In this document: positions 24,254 to 33,193 of the stretch, in pieces
Layout: each line of letters opens with the position of its first letter
Position numbering within the stretch: position 1 is the first letter of the stretch
Origin: GWE2-42-39 sp942493345
GTDB taxonomy: Bacteria > Bacteroidota > Bacteroidia > Bacteroidales > Prolixibacteraceae
Assembly: GCA_942493345.1 (NCBI GenBank)
Contig: OW818695.1
Span: forward strand, 4,030,001 to 4,094,000
DNA: 64,000 nt
Direction: 5' to 3'
Program-made: the position numbers and the translations under genes
The notes under the pieces: model-generated
Database searches by the model: none
The model's input: the letters and a program-made list of their open reading frames with translations, nothing else
Told to the model about the DNA's origin: nothing

Positions 24254-25561
24254 TTATTCTGGCTTTAAATAACGCTTGTAACTTTCAATGGCCCGGGTGC
24301 GGGCAAACGTATGGTCGACCATTGGTCCCGGATACGAGTCAGTTCCAAACTCGGGTAACCATTTCCGGATGTATTTATTTTCCCGATCGAACTTCTGACT
24401 TTGCAAAGCCGGATTGAACACCCGAAAATATGGAACGGCATCGCAACCGCAACCTGCCGCCCATTGCCATCCGCCATTATTGGCAGCCAGATCGTAATCC
24501 ATCAGTTTTTCGGCAAAATATGCTTCGCCCCAGCGCCAGTCAATAAGGAGGTGTTTGGTCAGGAAGCTGGCAGTCACCATTCGCACCCGGTTGTGCATGT
24601 AGCCGGTTTTGTTCAGTTCGCACATCCCCGCATCAACCAGCGGATAGCCGGTTTTACCGCAACACCATTTTTCAAATTCTGTCTCATCGTTTCGCCATGC
24701 AATCTGGTCGTATTCAGGTTTGAAACTTTGTTTTTCAACGTTTGGAAAATGCCAAAGAATATCCATATAAAAGTTGCGCCAAATCAGTTCGTTCAGAAAT
24801 ATTTCTGACGATTGAATAGCAAGCAGGGTAACTTTCCGAATACTTACAGTGCCAAATCGCAAATGCACACTCAGTCGGCTGGTCCCGTCTTCAGCCGGAA
24901 AATCGCGCAAAACAGCATAGTTTTTCAGTTTTTCTTCTGAAATATCGAAACCAGGAACCCAATACGTTGCAACTTTAAATCTCATTTTTTCAAGACTGAC
25001 AATTCCGAAGGGCTTCGTTTTTAATAAATTATGAAACAGTTTGTGCGAAGGAAATTCATTCAGCGCATCATCCGACAATACCGTTTTCCATTTGCGTGAA
25101 TATGGAGTAAAAACCGTGTAGGGTTGACCATTTTCTTTTACAATTTCGTTGTGATCGAATATCACCTGATCTTTGAAATCAAAAAAACAGATTCCTTTCT
25201 TTTCCAGAAATTCTTTTACTTTTTGATCGCGTTCGCGAGCCGATGGTTCGTAATCGCGATTAGTGAACACCGCGTTAATCGTATATTCTGTAATAATTTG
25301 CTGAAAAAAATCGAGCGGTTCTCCATGAAAAACGTTCAATGAGCTTCCGTTTTTCTCAAAACTATTTTTCAGTTTGAGAAGTTGATCGTAAATGAATGAA
25401 ACACGGGCGTCGTTTGCATTCAGTTGATTCAGAATGTCCGTGTCAAAAATAAAAACAGGCAATACAGGCAAACCTGCATTCAGCGCATTAAAAAACCCTG
25501 CATTGTCTTCCGTTCGCAAGTCGCGGCGGAACCAAAAAATGTTAATTTTTTCCTTTTCCAT
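24254..25561 (-). CDS. Deoxyribodipyrimidine photolyase / cryptochrome family
   Basis: A 435-residue flavoprotein that repairs UV pyrimidine dimers with blue light, or a related photoreceptor. The N-terminal antenna domain starts FWFRRDLRTEDNAGFFNAL. The FAD domain has TSRLSVHLRFGTVSIR, ELIWRNFYMDILWHFP, WCCGKTGYPLVDAGMCELNKTGYMHNRVRMVTASFLTKHLLIDWRWGEAYF and DYDLAANNGGWQWAAGCGCDAVPYFRVFNP. The NNGGWQW segment is characteristic of class I CPD photolyases. Length is slightly short of the E. coli enzyme. It is a single gene with no obvious operon partner. Confidence 0.93.
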   Translation of the reverse strand: MEKEKINIFWFRRDLRTEDNAGFFNALNAGLPVLPVFIFDTDILNQLNANDARVSFIYDQLLKLKNSFEKNGSSLNVFHGEPLDFFQQIITEYTINAVFTNRDYEPSARERDQKVKEFLEKKGICFFDFKDQVIFDHNEIVKENGQPYTVFTPYSRKWKTVLSDDALNEFPSHKLFHNLLKTKPFGIVSLEKMRFKVATYWVPGFDISEEKLKNYAVLRDFPAEDGTSRLSVHLRFGTVSIRKVTLLAIQSSEIFLNELIWRNFYMDILWHFPNVEKQSFKPEYDQIAWRNDETEFEKWCCGKTGYPLVDAGMCELNKTGYMHNRVRMVTASFLTKHLLIDWRWGEAYFAEKLMDYDLAANNGGWQWAAGCGCDAVPYFRVFNPALQSQKFDRENKYIRKWLPEFGTDSYPGPMVDHTFARTRAIESYKRYLKPE

Positions 25562-25675
25562 AATTTACGAATTGATGCCGTACCTGATTTTTCTGTTTGT
25601 ATATCTTTCAAAACAGTTAAAACAAGCTAAATTTATCGTTTCATATACAAAAATCAATTAAAAACACACCATAAA

Positions 25676-26701
25676 ATGAAACGAGGGTTTGCCAGCGATA
25701 ATAATTCGGGTGTTCATCCGCAGATTTTGAAAGCATTGGAAAAAGTAAACGAAGGGCATGTGACCGGGTATGGCGGTGATCCGTATACGGCTGAAGCCAT
25801 TTCAATTTTCAGGAATGAATTTGGCGACGATACTGAGGTTTTTTTCGTTTTTAACGGAACCGGCGCCAATGTTTTAGGGCTATCGAACCTGACCCGCTCG
25901 TTTAATTCAATAATTTGTGCCGAAACCGCCCATATTCATGAAGATGAATGTGGCGCCCCCGAGAAATTTACCGGGTGCAAGCTGTTGTCCGTTGAAACGC
26001 ACGACGGGAAAATTACCCCTGAACAAATTCTGCCGCATTTAAAAGGCTTCAATTTTGAACACCATTCGCAACCGGGTGTGATTTCTATTTCCCAGGTTAC
26101 CGAAATGGGAACTTTGTATTTGCCCGAAGAAATTAAAGCCCTCGCCAGCCTGGCACACCAACACGGCATGTATTTGCACATGGATGGCGCACGCATTGCC
26201 AATGCAGCCGCGTCACTGGGGCTTCCGTTCCGCGTTTTTACCCGCGATGCGGGGGTCGACGTACTTTCGTTTGGTGGTACCAAAAATGGGATGATGATGG
26301 GCGAAGCGGTGCTGTTTTTCAATCCAGGATTAGCGAAAAATACCAAATACATTCGCAAGCAAAGCATGCAGCTGTATTCGAAAATGCGCTTTGTGGCCGG
26401 ACAGTTCATTGCATATTTCGAGAATGAACTTTGGCGACAAAATGCGGCACACGCCAACCGAATGGCTAAATTGCTGAAAACAGAGGTTTCACAAATTCCG
26501 CAGGTCAGAATCACCCAGCAAGTCGATGCCAACGGGATATTTGCCATTGTTCCCCGCGAAATAATCCCGCTGCTTCAGGAAAAGTATTTCTTTTACATCT
26601 GGAACGAACCCCGCTCTGAAGTCCGTTGGATGTGTTCGTTCGATACGCAGGAAAATGATATTTACGAATTTGTCACATTAATAAAATCATTGGTTTCGTG
26701 A
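25676..26701 (+). CDS. Threonine aldolase, low specificity
   Basis: A 341-residue PLP enzyme of the beta-eliminating lyase family, cleaving threonine or allo-threonine to glycine and acetaldehyde. FASDNNSGVHPQILKAL at the N-terminus, GGDPYTAEA, FVFNGTGANVLGL, CAETAHIHEDECGAPE, LHMDGARIANAAASLG (Asp and Arg contacts to PLP) and SFGGTKNGMMMGEAVLF with the Schiff-base lysine are all present. Its stop overlaps the GTG start of the rhomboid gene (GTGA), so the two are translationally coupled. Confidence 0.92.
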   Translation: MKRGFASDNNSGVHPQILKALEKVNEGHVTGYGGDPYTAEAISIFRNEFGDDTEVFFVFNGTGANVLGLSNLTRSFNSIICAETAHIHEDECGAPEKFTGCKLLSVETHDGKITPEQILPHLKGFNFEHHSQPGVISISQVTEMGTLYLPEEIKALASLAHQHGMYLHMDGARIANAAASLGLPFRVFTRDAGVDVLSFGGTKNGMMMGEAVLFFNPGLAKNTKYIRKQSMQLYSKMRFVAGQFIAYFENELWRQNAAHANRMAKLLKTEVSQIPQVRITQQVDANGIFAIVPREIIPLLQEKYFFYIWNEPRSEVRWMCSFDTQENDIYEFVTLIKSLVS

Positions 26702-27438
26702 GACTTTTCAGTTACTTTCCATACAGGCCCGATCATGTTGACCCGGAAGTAGAGAAAAAAATATTCAGGTACAGCCTGATTTTCCCTACCTTCTTCGTCA
26801 TTATTTTTTGGTTGGTGGAACTGGTTGAAACTGCTTTCGACTTGAATTTTACTACTTTTGGAGTGTTCCCTTTGCATTTAAAAGGACTTCCCGGCATTTT
26901 GTTTTCTCCGTTTATTCACAGCGATTTTAAACACTTGGGAGCGAATACTGTATCATTTTTCATCCTGTCGTGGGCGCTTTTTTATTTTTACAGAAAACTG
27001 GCCTACCGGATTTTCATCCTTCTTTTTTTTCTTTCCGGATTATGCGTGTGGCTGGGCGGAAGAGAAGCCTGGCACATCGGGGCAAGCGGTCTGGTTTATG
27101 GACTTGCCTCTTTTTTGTTTTTCAGTGGAATATTCAGAAACGATGTGCGTTTACTTACAATTGGATTGATTGTTATTTTTTTGTACGGTAGCATGTTCTG
27201 GGGGATTTTTCCCATTCTGCCCGAAATATCGTGGGAAAGCCATCTTTGGGGAGCTGTCAGCGGATTGGTGCTTTCTGCTTTTTACAGAAATCAGGGACCC
27301 CAGCGGCAAAAAATGGAATGGGAAGATGAGCCTGACGATGAAGAAGATGAACCAGAAGATGCTGATTGGTTAGGTAAAGAAAATGTTGCGAACGAACCGG
27401 ACAATGAAAATATTCAGGAATCAAACAAACCGGATTGA
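26698..27438 (+). CDS. Rhomboid family intramembrane serine protease
   Basis: A 246-residue membrane protein with six predicted spans and a GTG start that overlaps the preceding stop codon. The catalytic dyad is Ser130 in GASG (128-131) and His182 in SHLWGAVSG, with HLGAN (79-83) giving the oxyanion-side residues. It should therefore be an active rhomboid. The C-terminal cytoplasmic tail (about 200-246) is very acidic (EDEPDDEEDEPED), a feature without known role. Substrates are unknown. Confidence 0.9.
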   Translation: MRLFSYFPYRPDHVDPEVEKKIFRYSLIFPTFFVIIFWLVELVETAFDLNFTTFGVFPLHLKGLPGILFSPFIHSDFKHLGANTVSFFILSWALFYFYRKLAYRIFILLFFLSGLCVWLGGREAWHIGASGLVYGLASFLFFSGIFRNDVRLLTIGLIVIFLYGSMFWGIFPILPEISWESHLWGAVSGLVLSAFYRNQGPQRQKMEWEDEPDDEEDEPEDADWLGKENVANEPDNENIQESNKPD

Positions 27439-27485
27439 TAAAAAAGTATATCTTTGCCAATCCTATTTTAACATGTTCTAATACA

Positions 27486-28439
27486 ATGATTAGCAGACGA
27501 ATAATTCGAATTAAGGTACTTCAGATTTTATACGCGTTTTATACCTCGACCGATAAATCAATCAATAACACCGAAAAAGAACTTTTTTTCAGCCTTCAGA
27601 AAACTTTCGATTTATACCATTATTTACTTCTCTTGCCCGCCGAGATCGTTAAATATGCTGAATCGCGAATTGAACTCCGTAAAAACAAGCATTTTCCAAC
27701 GGAAGAAGATTTAAATCCGAACTGTCGCCTGATCGACAACCGGTTGATTGCGCAGTTGCGGGACAACGAAGCGTTGAATAAATATCAGGAACGCTCGAAA
27801 ATTACCTGGGTAAACGATGAGCAGCTGGTTCAGAAGTTGTACAACGAATTGGTTGAGCAGGATTTTTATAAAGCCTATATGAACGCTTCGGAAAATTCAT
27901 ATACTGCCGACCGGAAATTCGTAGAAAATTTCTTTACCAATATCGCCCTTGCGTCCGAAGACATGGACAGTCACTTGGAAGAACAGAGCATTTACTGGAA
28001 CGACGATCTCGATTTTGTAATCAGCATGATATTGAAGACCATCAAACGGTTCAAAGAAACAAGTTCTCCGGAACTGGCCTTGATGCCCATGTTTAAAGAT
28101 GACGAAGACGAGCAGTTTGCAAAAAATTTGTATCGAAAAGCAGTTCTAAACCACGAAGATAATTACAAAATTGTTCAGGATCACACCGTTAATTGGGAGG
28201 TTGAACGTATTGCATTTATGGACATCCTGATCCTTGAAATGGCAATCACCGAGTTCCTGTATTTCCCATCGATTCCCACGAAGGTTTCTCTGAACGAATA
28301 CATCGAACTCTCAAAATATTACAGCACCGAGAAAAGCCGTAATTTCATCAACGGAATTCTCGACAAAACGCTGAAAGACCTGAAGAAAGACGAAAAAATA
28401 CTGAAAGCCGGACGTGGCCTAGTCGGTGAAGGAGAATAA
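27486..28439 (+). CDS. nusB: Transcription antitermination factor NusB
   Basis: A 317-residue NusB with start at 27486 (MISRRIIRIKVLQILYAFY). A start at 27435 would overlap the rhomboid gene and add a non-conserved leader. Classical NusB has about 140 residues. Bacteroidota versions have a long inserted middle, as here (about 50-180). The C-terminal part keeps the helical core: DEQFAKNLYRKAVLNHEDN, NWEVERIAFMDILILEMAITEFLYFPSIPTKVSLNEYIELSKYYSTEKSRNFINGILD. It binds boxA RNA with NusE in rRNA antitermination. It leads a nusB / DUF1573 / yajC unit. Confidence 0.92.
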   Translation: MISRRIIRIKVLQILYAFYTSTDKSINNTEKELFFSLQKTFDLYHYLLLLPAEIVKYAESRIELRKNKHFPTEEDLNPNCRLIDNRLIAQLRDNEALNKYQERSKITWVNDEQLVQKLYNELVEQDFYKAYMNASENSYTADRKFVENFFTNIALASEDMDSHLEEQSIYWNDDLDFVISMILKTIKRFKETSSPELALMPMFKDDEDEQFAKNLYRKAVLNHEDNYKIVQDHTVNWEVERIAFMDILILEMAITEFLYFPSIPTKVSLNEYIELSKYYSTEKSRNFINGILDKTLKDLKKDEKILKAGRGLVGEGE

Positions 28440-28447
28440 TTGTTGCA

Positions 28448-28876
28448 ATGGAAAAACTTTTCCTGATATTGGCGTTTATTTTTTTGTTGGCCTGTACCAA
28501 CCAGAAAAAACAGAAAGATGTTTCCGCGTCGGAAAAAACAGGGGCTATGGCAATGTTTGAGATTCGAAAAGAATTCCATAATTTTGGAACTGTGCACGAC
28601 GGAGAAATTGTTTCGTATCCTCTTTGGTTTCGGAACCCGGGCAAAGCGCCACTGCAAATCACTGGAACCGATACCGACTGCGGGTGCATTCAGCTTTCGG
28701 TTCCTGAACATGAAATTATGCCGGGCGACAGCGCTTATATTGAAGTTTCGTACAACTCGGCTGGCGATGTGGGGAAAATTATAAAAACAATCACCATATT
28801 TGCCAATATTGAAAAAAAGAAAATACAGTTTCATATCGCTGCCGATGTGAAAAGCAAATGGATAGAACTTAAATAA
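28448..28876 (+). CDS. DUF1573 lipoprotein
   Basis: A 142-residue predicted lipoprotein (signal ends LLACTN, Cys at about 17). The mature part has the DUF1573 signature, EFHNFGTVHDGEIVSYPLWFRNPGKAPLQITGTDTDCGCIQLSVPEHEIMPGDSAYIEVSYNS in pieces, an immunoglobulin-like fold with the conserved DCGC motif. It lies eight bases after nusB. Function is unknown, though this nusB / DUF1573 / yajC order is common in Bacteroidota. Confidence 0.9.
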   Translation: MEKLFLILAFIFLLACTNQKKQKDVSASEKTGAMAMFEIRKEFHNFGTVHDGEIVSYPLWFRNPGKAPLQITGTDTDCGCIQLSVPEHEIMPGDSAYIEVSYNSAGDVGKIIKTITIFANIEKKKIQFHIAADVKSKWIELK

Positions 28877-28892
28877 CTAAAAATTTATAATC

Positions 28893-29213
28893 ATGTTGAA
28901 TTACATTTTAATGGCTCAACCAGCAGAAGGTGCACAAGCAAACCCGCTCATGAGTTTTCTTCCTTTGGTACTGATTATCGTAGTATTCTATTTTTTCATG
29001 ATCAGACCACAAATGAAACGTCAGAAAGAATTACGGAAATTCCGCGAAAGTATTCAGAAAGGCGATAGTGTTGTAACAACCGGCGGAATCTACGGAAAAG
29101 TTGCCGAAATAAAAGAAACAACTATTTTATTGCAAGTTGACGAAGGCGTAAAACTGAAAGTTGACAAAAGCGCTGTTGTGAAAGACATGAACGACGTAGC
29201 TGCTCAGAGATAA
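28893..29213 (+). CDS. yajC: Preprotein translocase accessory subunit YajC
   Basis: A 106-residue single-span protein. The membrane segment LPLVLIIVVFYFFMIRPQMKRQKELRKF (about 24-50) and the small domain GDSVVTTGGIYGKVAEIKETTILLQVDEGVKLKVDKSAV match YajC. It associates with SecDF at the SecYEG translocon in the inner membrane. It sits 17 bases after the DUF1573 gene. Confidence 0.95.
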   Translation: MLNYILMAQPAEGAQANPLMSFLPLVLIIVVFYFFMIRPQMKRQKELRKFRESIQKGDSVVTTGGIYGKVAEIKETTILLQVDEGVKLKVDKSAVVKDMNDVAAQR

Positions 29214-29230
29214 TCACCTGCAAAAAATAT

Positions 29231-29280
29231 AAAAGCGGTCCAAAAAGTCGGTATTCATTCTGACTTTTTGGACCGCTTTT
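29231..29280. terminator. Strong bidirectional terminator between yajC and recN
   Basis: Perfect 19-base arms (29231-29249 and 29262-29280), with AAAAGCGGTCC at the left edge and GGACCGCTTTT at the right, around a 12-base loop. T runs occur on both strands. It separates the convergent yajC and recN genes. Confidence 0.9.
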
Positions 29281-29295
29281 TTTATGGCAATACTA

Positions 29296-30948
29296 TTAAT
29301 TCAAAAGTTCCCGGGCAGTTTTCAGTGCAGTTTCCGAGTAATTTTCACCACTTAGCATTTTTGCAAGTTCCACTACCCGCTCCTGTTGGTTCAATTTGCG
29401 AATAGAAGTGTTTGTACGGTCGTTCTCGTCGTATTTGTACACCAAGTAGTGATGGGTTCCGCGGGCTGCTATTTGCGGTAAATGGGTAATATTAATCACC
29501 TGCACCGTTTCAGAAAGGCGACTGATAATTTGCCCTGTTTTTATGGCTATTTCGCCCGAAATACCCGCATCGATTTCGTCGAAAATAATAGTAGGAAGCG
29601 CCTTTACATCGGTTACCAGCGTTTTTATAGCCAACATCAGACGCGACATCTCCCCTCCCGAAGCGACTTTTGAAATATCTTCCGGCACAGAATTTTTATT
29701 GGCCGAAAAAAGAAAACTCACCTGGTCTTTTCCTCTACCGGTAAAATCATCCAATTCGGTGAAACGAACCGAAAAGTTGGCGTTCAGAATACCCAGTTCG
29801 CGCAATACTGAAACTACTTTTTCAGCAATGGCGCTGGCAACCGATTTTCTCGCGTCGCGCAGTTGGGCACATTGCCCGTTCAACTCTTTCTGAAGCTGAT
29901 GCATGTTGGCTTTCAGCATTTCAATTTGCTCGTCGTACGAACTGACTTGCTGGATTTTCTCATCCATCTCACGGTAAATTTCAATTAGTTCGGCAACGCT
30001 TGTTACCCGGTGTTTTTGCTGAAGCAAATATATCAGGTCGAGCCGCTGGCTGACCAGTTCCATTTTTTCAGGATTGTTCCCTGTTTTTTCTGAAATCGCC
30101 GCCGCTTCCGATGAAATATCTTTCAATTCCAGATAGCAATAATTCAGCCTGTTATACAATTCCACAGCTTCACCAAAGTAATCTTTGATGCGGTCTACCT
30201 GATTGAGCATTTCTTTTATTTTGCTCAAAACATTCAGTTCTTCGCCTTCCAGTTCGTTGGTAATCTTCCCGAACGAAACCTGGATTTCTTCAGCATGATT
30301 AAGCATTTCCAGCTCTTCTTCCAGCTCGGTCTGTTCATTTTCCTTTAAACGGGCTTCGTCCAATTGCTTAAACTGAAACTCATAATAATCGAGGTCTGTA
30401 CGCGATTGTGCGGCCAGCTCTTCCAGTTCTTTTAATTCAGCCTGGTTTTTTCTGTAAAGCGAATAGTTTTCTGCGTATTCACCCAGAAGTTCGGCATTGC
30501 CTGCCACCAAGTCAACCAGTTTCAGTTGATAATAATTGTTTCCCAATTCGAGGTTCTGGTGCTGCGAGTGAATGTCGACCAACTGAAGTCCTAGGTCACG
30601 AAGCACTTTTACGTTGACTGGTGTGTCATTTATAAACGCACGCGTATTGCCCGATACAGTGATTTCACGTCGCAAAATGATCATGTCATCAAAATCAAGT
30701 TCTTCGGTTTCAAAAAAGTATTCAAGTCCGTATCCCCGAACAGCAAAAGTGCCTTCAACCACACATTTCTTGGTTTTGTCGCGCAACACGGTGGTATCGG
30801 CCCGTTGTCCAAGCATCAAACCAAGCGCACCCAGAATAATCGATTTTCCCGCGCCAGTTTCACCGGTGATGATATTAAACCCGCTTTCAAACTGAATATC
30901 AAGCGAATCAATTAAGGCATAGTTGCTGATGGATATCGACTGTAACAC
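29296..30948 (-). CDS. recN: DNA repair protein RecN
   Basis: A 550-residue SMC-like ATPase used in double-strand break repair. Walker A GETGAGKS is at 29-36, long coiled-coil arms run from about 160 to 370, the signature is KVASGGEMSRLMLAIKTL, and Walker B is IIFDEIDAGISGE. Normal length. It is the last gene of a minus-strand bamD / omega-like / coaBC / DUF4835 / recN group, a common Bacteroidota order. Confidence 0.95.
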   Translation of the reverse strand: MLQSISISNYALIDSLDIQFESGFNIITGETGAGKSIILGALGLMLGQRADTTVLRDKTKKCVVEGTFAVRGYGLEYFFETEELDFDDMIILRREITVSGNTRAFINDTPVNVKVLRDLGLQLVDIHSQHQNLELGNNYYQLKLVDLVAGNAELLGEYAENYSLYRKNQAELKELEELAAQSRTDLDYYEFQFKQLDEARLKENEQTELEEELEMLNHAEEIQVSFGKITNELEGEELNVLSKIKEMLNQVDRIKDYFGEAVELYNRLNYCYLELKDISSEAAAISEKTGNNPEKMELVSQRLDLIYLLQQKHRVTSVAELIEIYREMDEKIQQVSSYDEQIEMLKANMHQLQKELNGQCAQLRDARKSVASAIAEKVVSVLRELGILNANFSVRFTELDDFTGRGKDQVSFLFSANKNSVPEDISKVASGGEMSRLMLAIKTLVTDVKALPTIIFDEIDAGISGEIAIKTGQIISRLSETVQVINITHLPQIAARGTHHYLVYKYDENDRTNTSIRKLNQQERVVELAKMLSGENYSETALKTARELLN

Positions 30949-30959
30949 GGATAAGAATA

Positions 30960-31865
30960 TTAAAACGTACTGGCTTTTTCAATTTTTTCGTATTCGCTTC
31001 CGTTCGACGGGTCGCATTCGTTCAGGATGGTCATTACCCGATTTTTTTCATCGGGATACGACTCCTTAAATATGTTTACCATTTCATCGGATTTGGCATC
31101 GAAAAACACTTGTAAAATATACAAGGACGGGCGGATGCGGAATACTTTCTGAATATTTTTCAGCGTATTGGCAATGTTGGCCCTGCCTTCCTGTGGTTTG
31201 TCTGACATTAAATCCAATCCCATCCGGTGATATTCGTAAATGCAGGTGCGGAAAGGAGCATACGATTTATTCAATAAGTTTTCAGTAAGCCAATAGCGGT
31301 TTCGTTCGCTCTCATAAGCTTTCCAACCCTTTTCCACCGCATTCTGGCAATTGTTTACAATAGCCTGCGCTTTTACAAAATATTCACGACCACCATCGGG
31401 ATAAAACGAATCATAATCCATCCCAAGAATTATATATGCATAATATGCCAGGATGTTTGTAAGATTGTCGCGATTCGCCGTTTCGTTGAATTCAATGGAT
31501 TGGTATTCTGTGTATTTTGCCCTGAAGTCGTTGTCTTTTATATTCAAAACAGTTGTTTCGTACGAAGAATTAAAAACCGGACGACGCAACTGAACGGTAA
31601 TCGAACCCGTGAATTCGTTCGACGAGATTTGATTTTCGAGTTGAATCTGCATGTTGCACTCAATACGTTCTTCCGTTTCATAAACATGATCGGTCCATTT
31701 TCGGTTGTTCATAAACTCGGTAAGATCCGATTGCATGGTCAGGAAAATATTCCGGTTTGCCCCTTGTATTTTGGTAGCCGAAATACTAATACTACACCGA
31801 AGCTCCTGGGCTTTCAGTTGCCCGGCAACCAGTAAAACGGCAAAAATAAACAGTAATCTTCTCAT
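30960..31865 (-). CDS. DUF4835 secreted protein (PorD-like)
   Basis: A 301-residue protein with a signal peptide (MRRLLFIFAVLLVAGQLKAQ). The mature part starts ELRCSISISATKIQGANR and includes YYAYIILGMDYDSFYPDGG, typical of DUF4835. From memory, family members have been named PorD in connection with type IX secretion. No other type IX genes are in the window, so this naming is only a pointer. It lies eleven bases upstream of recN and downstream of coaBC, and is probably cotranscribed with them. Confidence 0.82.
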   Translation of the reverse strand: MRRLLFIFAVLLVAGQLKAQELRCSISISATKIQGANRNIFLTMQSDLTEFMNNRKWTDHVYETEERIECNMQIQLENQISSNEFTGSITVQLRRPVFNSSYETTVLNIKDNDFRAKYTEYQSIEFNETANRDNLTNILAYYAYIILGMDYDSFYPDGGREYFVKAQAIVNNCQNAVEKGWKAYESERNRYWLTENLLNKSYAPFRTCIYEYHRMGLDLMSDKPQEGRANIANTLKNIQKVFRIRPSLYILQVFFDAKSDEMVNIFKESYPDEKNRVMTILNECDPSNGSEYEKIEKASTF

Positions 31866-31968
31866 TTGTATCGAATTAATATCCGTATTGAAAAGCAGAA
31901 ACAGATCATCTTTGACATTGCGAAGCTCCGGCTTTCAGTAAAAGTAAAAATAAACATTTCTTCTGAAG

Positions 31969-32625
31969 TTACGGCCTTTTTTCCATCAGTTCAACAATTC
32001 GCGAAACAATGTCTTTTGCAACTTCTGCTTTTGATTTTAACTGAAAATCCTGCCGTTTATTGTATTTATCGATGATCGTTATTTTATTGGTATCGGTTTC
32101 GAAACCTGCCCCTGGATCGTTCAACGAATTCAGCACAATAAAATCGAGGTTTTTCTTCTGAAGTTTCCGGTTTGCATTGGCCTGTTCGTTGTTCGTTTCC
32201 AATGCGAATCCGATCAGTATTTGTTTTTCGGTTTTGGCTTCGCCCAGACTTGCCGCAATATCTTTTGTCGCAACTAATTTTATTTGAAGTTCAGTATCTC
32301 CACGTTTTATTTTTTGTTCCGATGAAGAATCAGGCATGAAATCAGCCACCGCAGCAGCCATCACAGCCCCATCGGTTTTTGGAAAAATACGACAACACTG
32401 ATCGTACATTTCGAGCGCTGAAACTACTTTTATTACATGAATATTCGGATGTTGTAACGATATTTTTACCGGCCCCGACACCAAACTGACGTTGGCGCCC
32501 TGTCGTGCCAGTTCTTCGGCAATGGCATAACCCATTTTCCCGGATGAATAATTTCCGATGAAACGAACGGGATCAATTTTTTCGTGGGTTGGGCCTGCTG
32601 AAACGAGGAAATGTTTATTCAGCAG
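31969..32625 (-). CDS. coaB: CoaB half of a frameshifted coaBC (phosphopantothenate-cysteine ligase)
   Basis: The frame is open from 32625 downstream. It begins LLNKHFLVSAGPTHEKIDP..VRFIGNYSSGKMGYAIAEELARQGANVSLVSGP in pieces, which is the CoaB start (SAGPTxExIDPVRFI.N.SSGKMG). KQILIGFALETNN and KNLDFIVLNSLND, with KITIIDK near the end, are also present. CoaB joins cysteine to 4'-phosphopantothenate using CTP. There is no start codon before the motif, and the only in-frame ATG (32535) lies after the first conserved strand. The part must therefore be translated as a fusion with the CoaC half through the A10 run at 32626-32635. Confidence 0.85.
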   Translation of the reverse strand: MLNKHFLVSAGPTHEKIDPVRFIGNYSSGKMGYAIAEELARQGANVSLVSGPVKISLQHPNIHVIKVVSALEMYDQCCRIFPKTDGAVMAAAVADFMPDSSSEQKIKRGDTELQIKLVATKDIAASLGEAKTEKQILIGFALETNNEQANANRKLQKKNLDFIVLNSLNDPGAGFETDTNKITIIDKYNKRQDFQLKSKAEVAKDIVSRIVELMEKRP

Positions 32626-33179
32626 TTTTTTTTTTCATCGAAGAAAAGAATAATTTCTTCGATAATGGCATCCGGTTCTTTCATTCGACCTTTGCCGTGA
32701 AGCCCACTGGCCAGTTCGCCTTCATCGGGTTCGATGATCCGGTTTCCGAACGAACGCAAAGTTTGAATATTTTTCTGATTGGCCGGGTGACTGTACATAT
32801 CAAGATCCATCGCGGGGGCAATCATTACCGGGCATTTGGCCGACAAATAAGTTGTAATCAACAAATTATCACAAATGGCGTTGGCCATTTTGCCAATCGA
32901 CGCTGCCGAAGCAGGTGCAACCAACATCAGGTCGGCCCAACATCCCATGTCGACATGCGAGTGCCACGTTCCATCATTGGCGGTAAAAAACTCTGAAGCA
33001 ACAGGCTTGCCCGATAGTGCCGACATCGTTACAGGCGTAATAAACTCTTTCGCTGAAGGAGTCATTACCACCTGTACCTCGGCACCTTCTTTCACCAAGC
33101 CTCTCAAAAGATAAGCTGCCTTGTAAGCAGCTATACTTCCGGTTAAACCAAGTATTATTTTTTTTCCCTGAAGCCTCAT
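32619..33179 (-). CDS. coaC: CoaC half of a frameshifted coaBC (phosphopantothenoylcysteine decarboxylase)
   Basis: The flavoprotein domain of the bifunctional coenzyme A enzyme (186 residues as read). GKKIILGLTGSIAAYKAA at the N-terminus, His75 (HSHVD) as the catalytic base, and PAMDLDMY (122-129) in place of the PxMNxxMW motif are seen. The usual clamp ACGxxGxGRM reads ASGLHGKGRM (157-166), so the reactive cysteine is absent, both at its normal place and at the neighbouring place where some Bacteroidota have it. The frame stops at TGA just after DEKKNC because the preceding run has ten A. One more A would join it to the CoaB frame. Confidence 0.88.
   Translation of the reverse strand: MRLQGKKIILGLTGSIAAYKAAYLLRGLVKEGAEVQVVMTPSAKEFITPVTMSALSGKPVASEFFTANDGTWHSHVDMGCWADLMLVAPASAASIGKMANAICDNLLITTYLSAKCPVMIAPAMDLDMYSHPANQKNIQTLRSFGNRIIEPDEGELASGLHGKGRMKEPDAIIEEIILFFDEKKNC
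32626..32635 (-). other. A10 homopolymer at the coaBC frameshift
   Basis: On the coding strand ten consecutive A separate the CoaC and CoaB reading frames. Adding one A, or reading one base twice (-1 slippage), restores a continuous gene. Possible explanations are a sequencing indel, transcriptional slippage or programmed frameshifting. Confidence 0.85.
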
Positions 33180-33193
33180 TATCAGGTTTTTTA

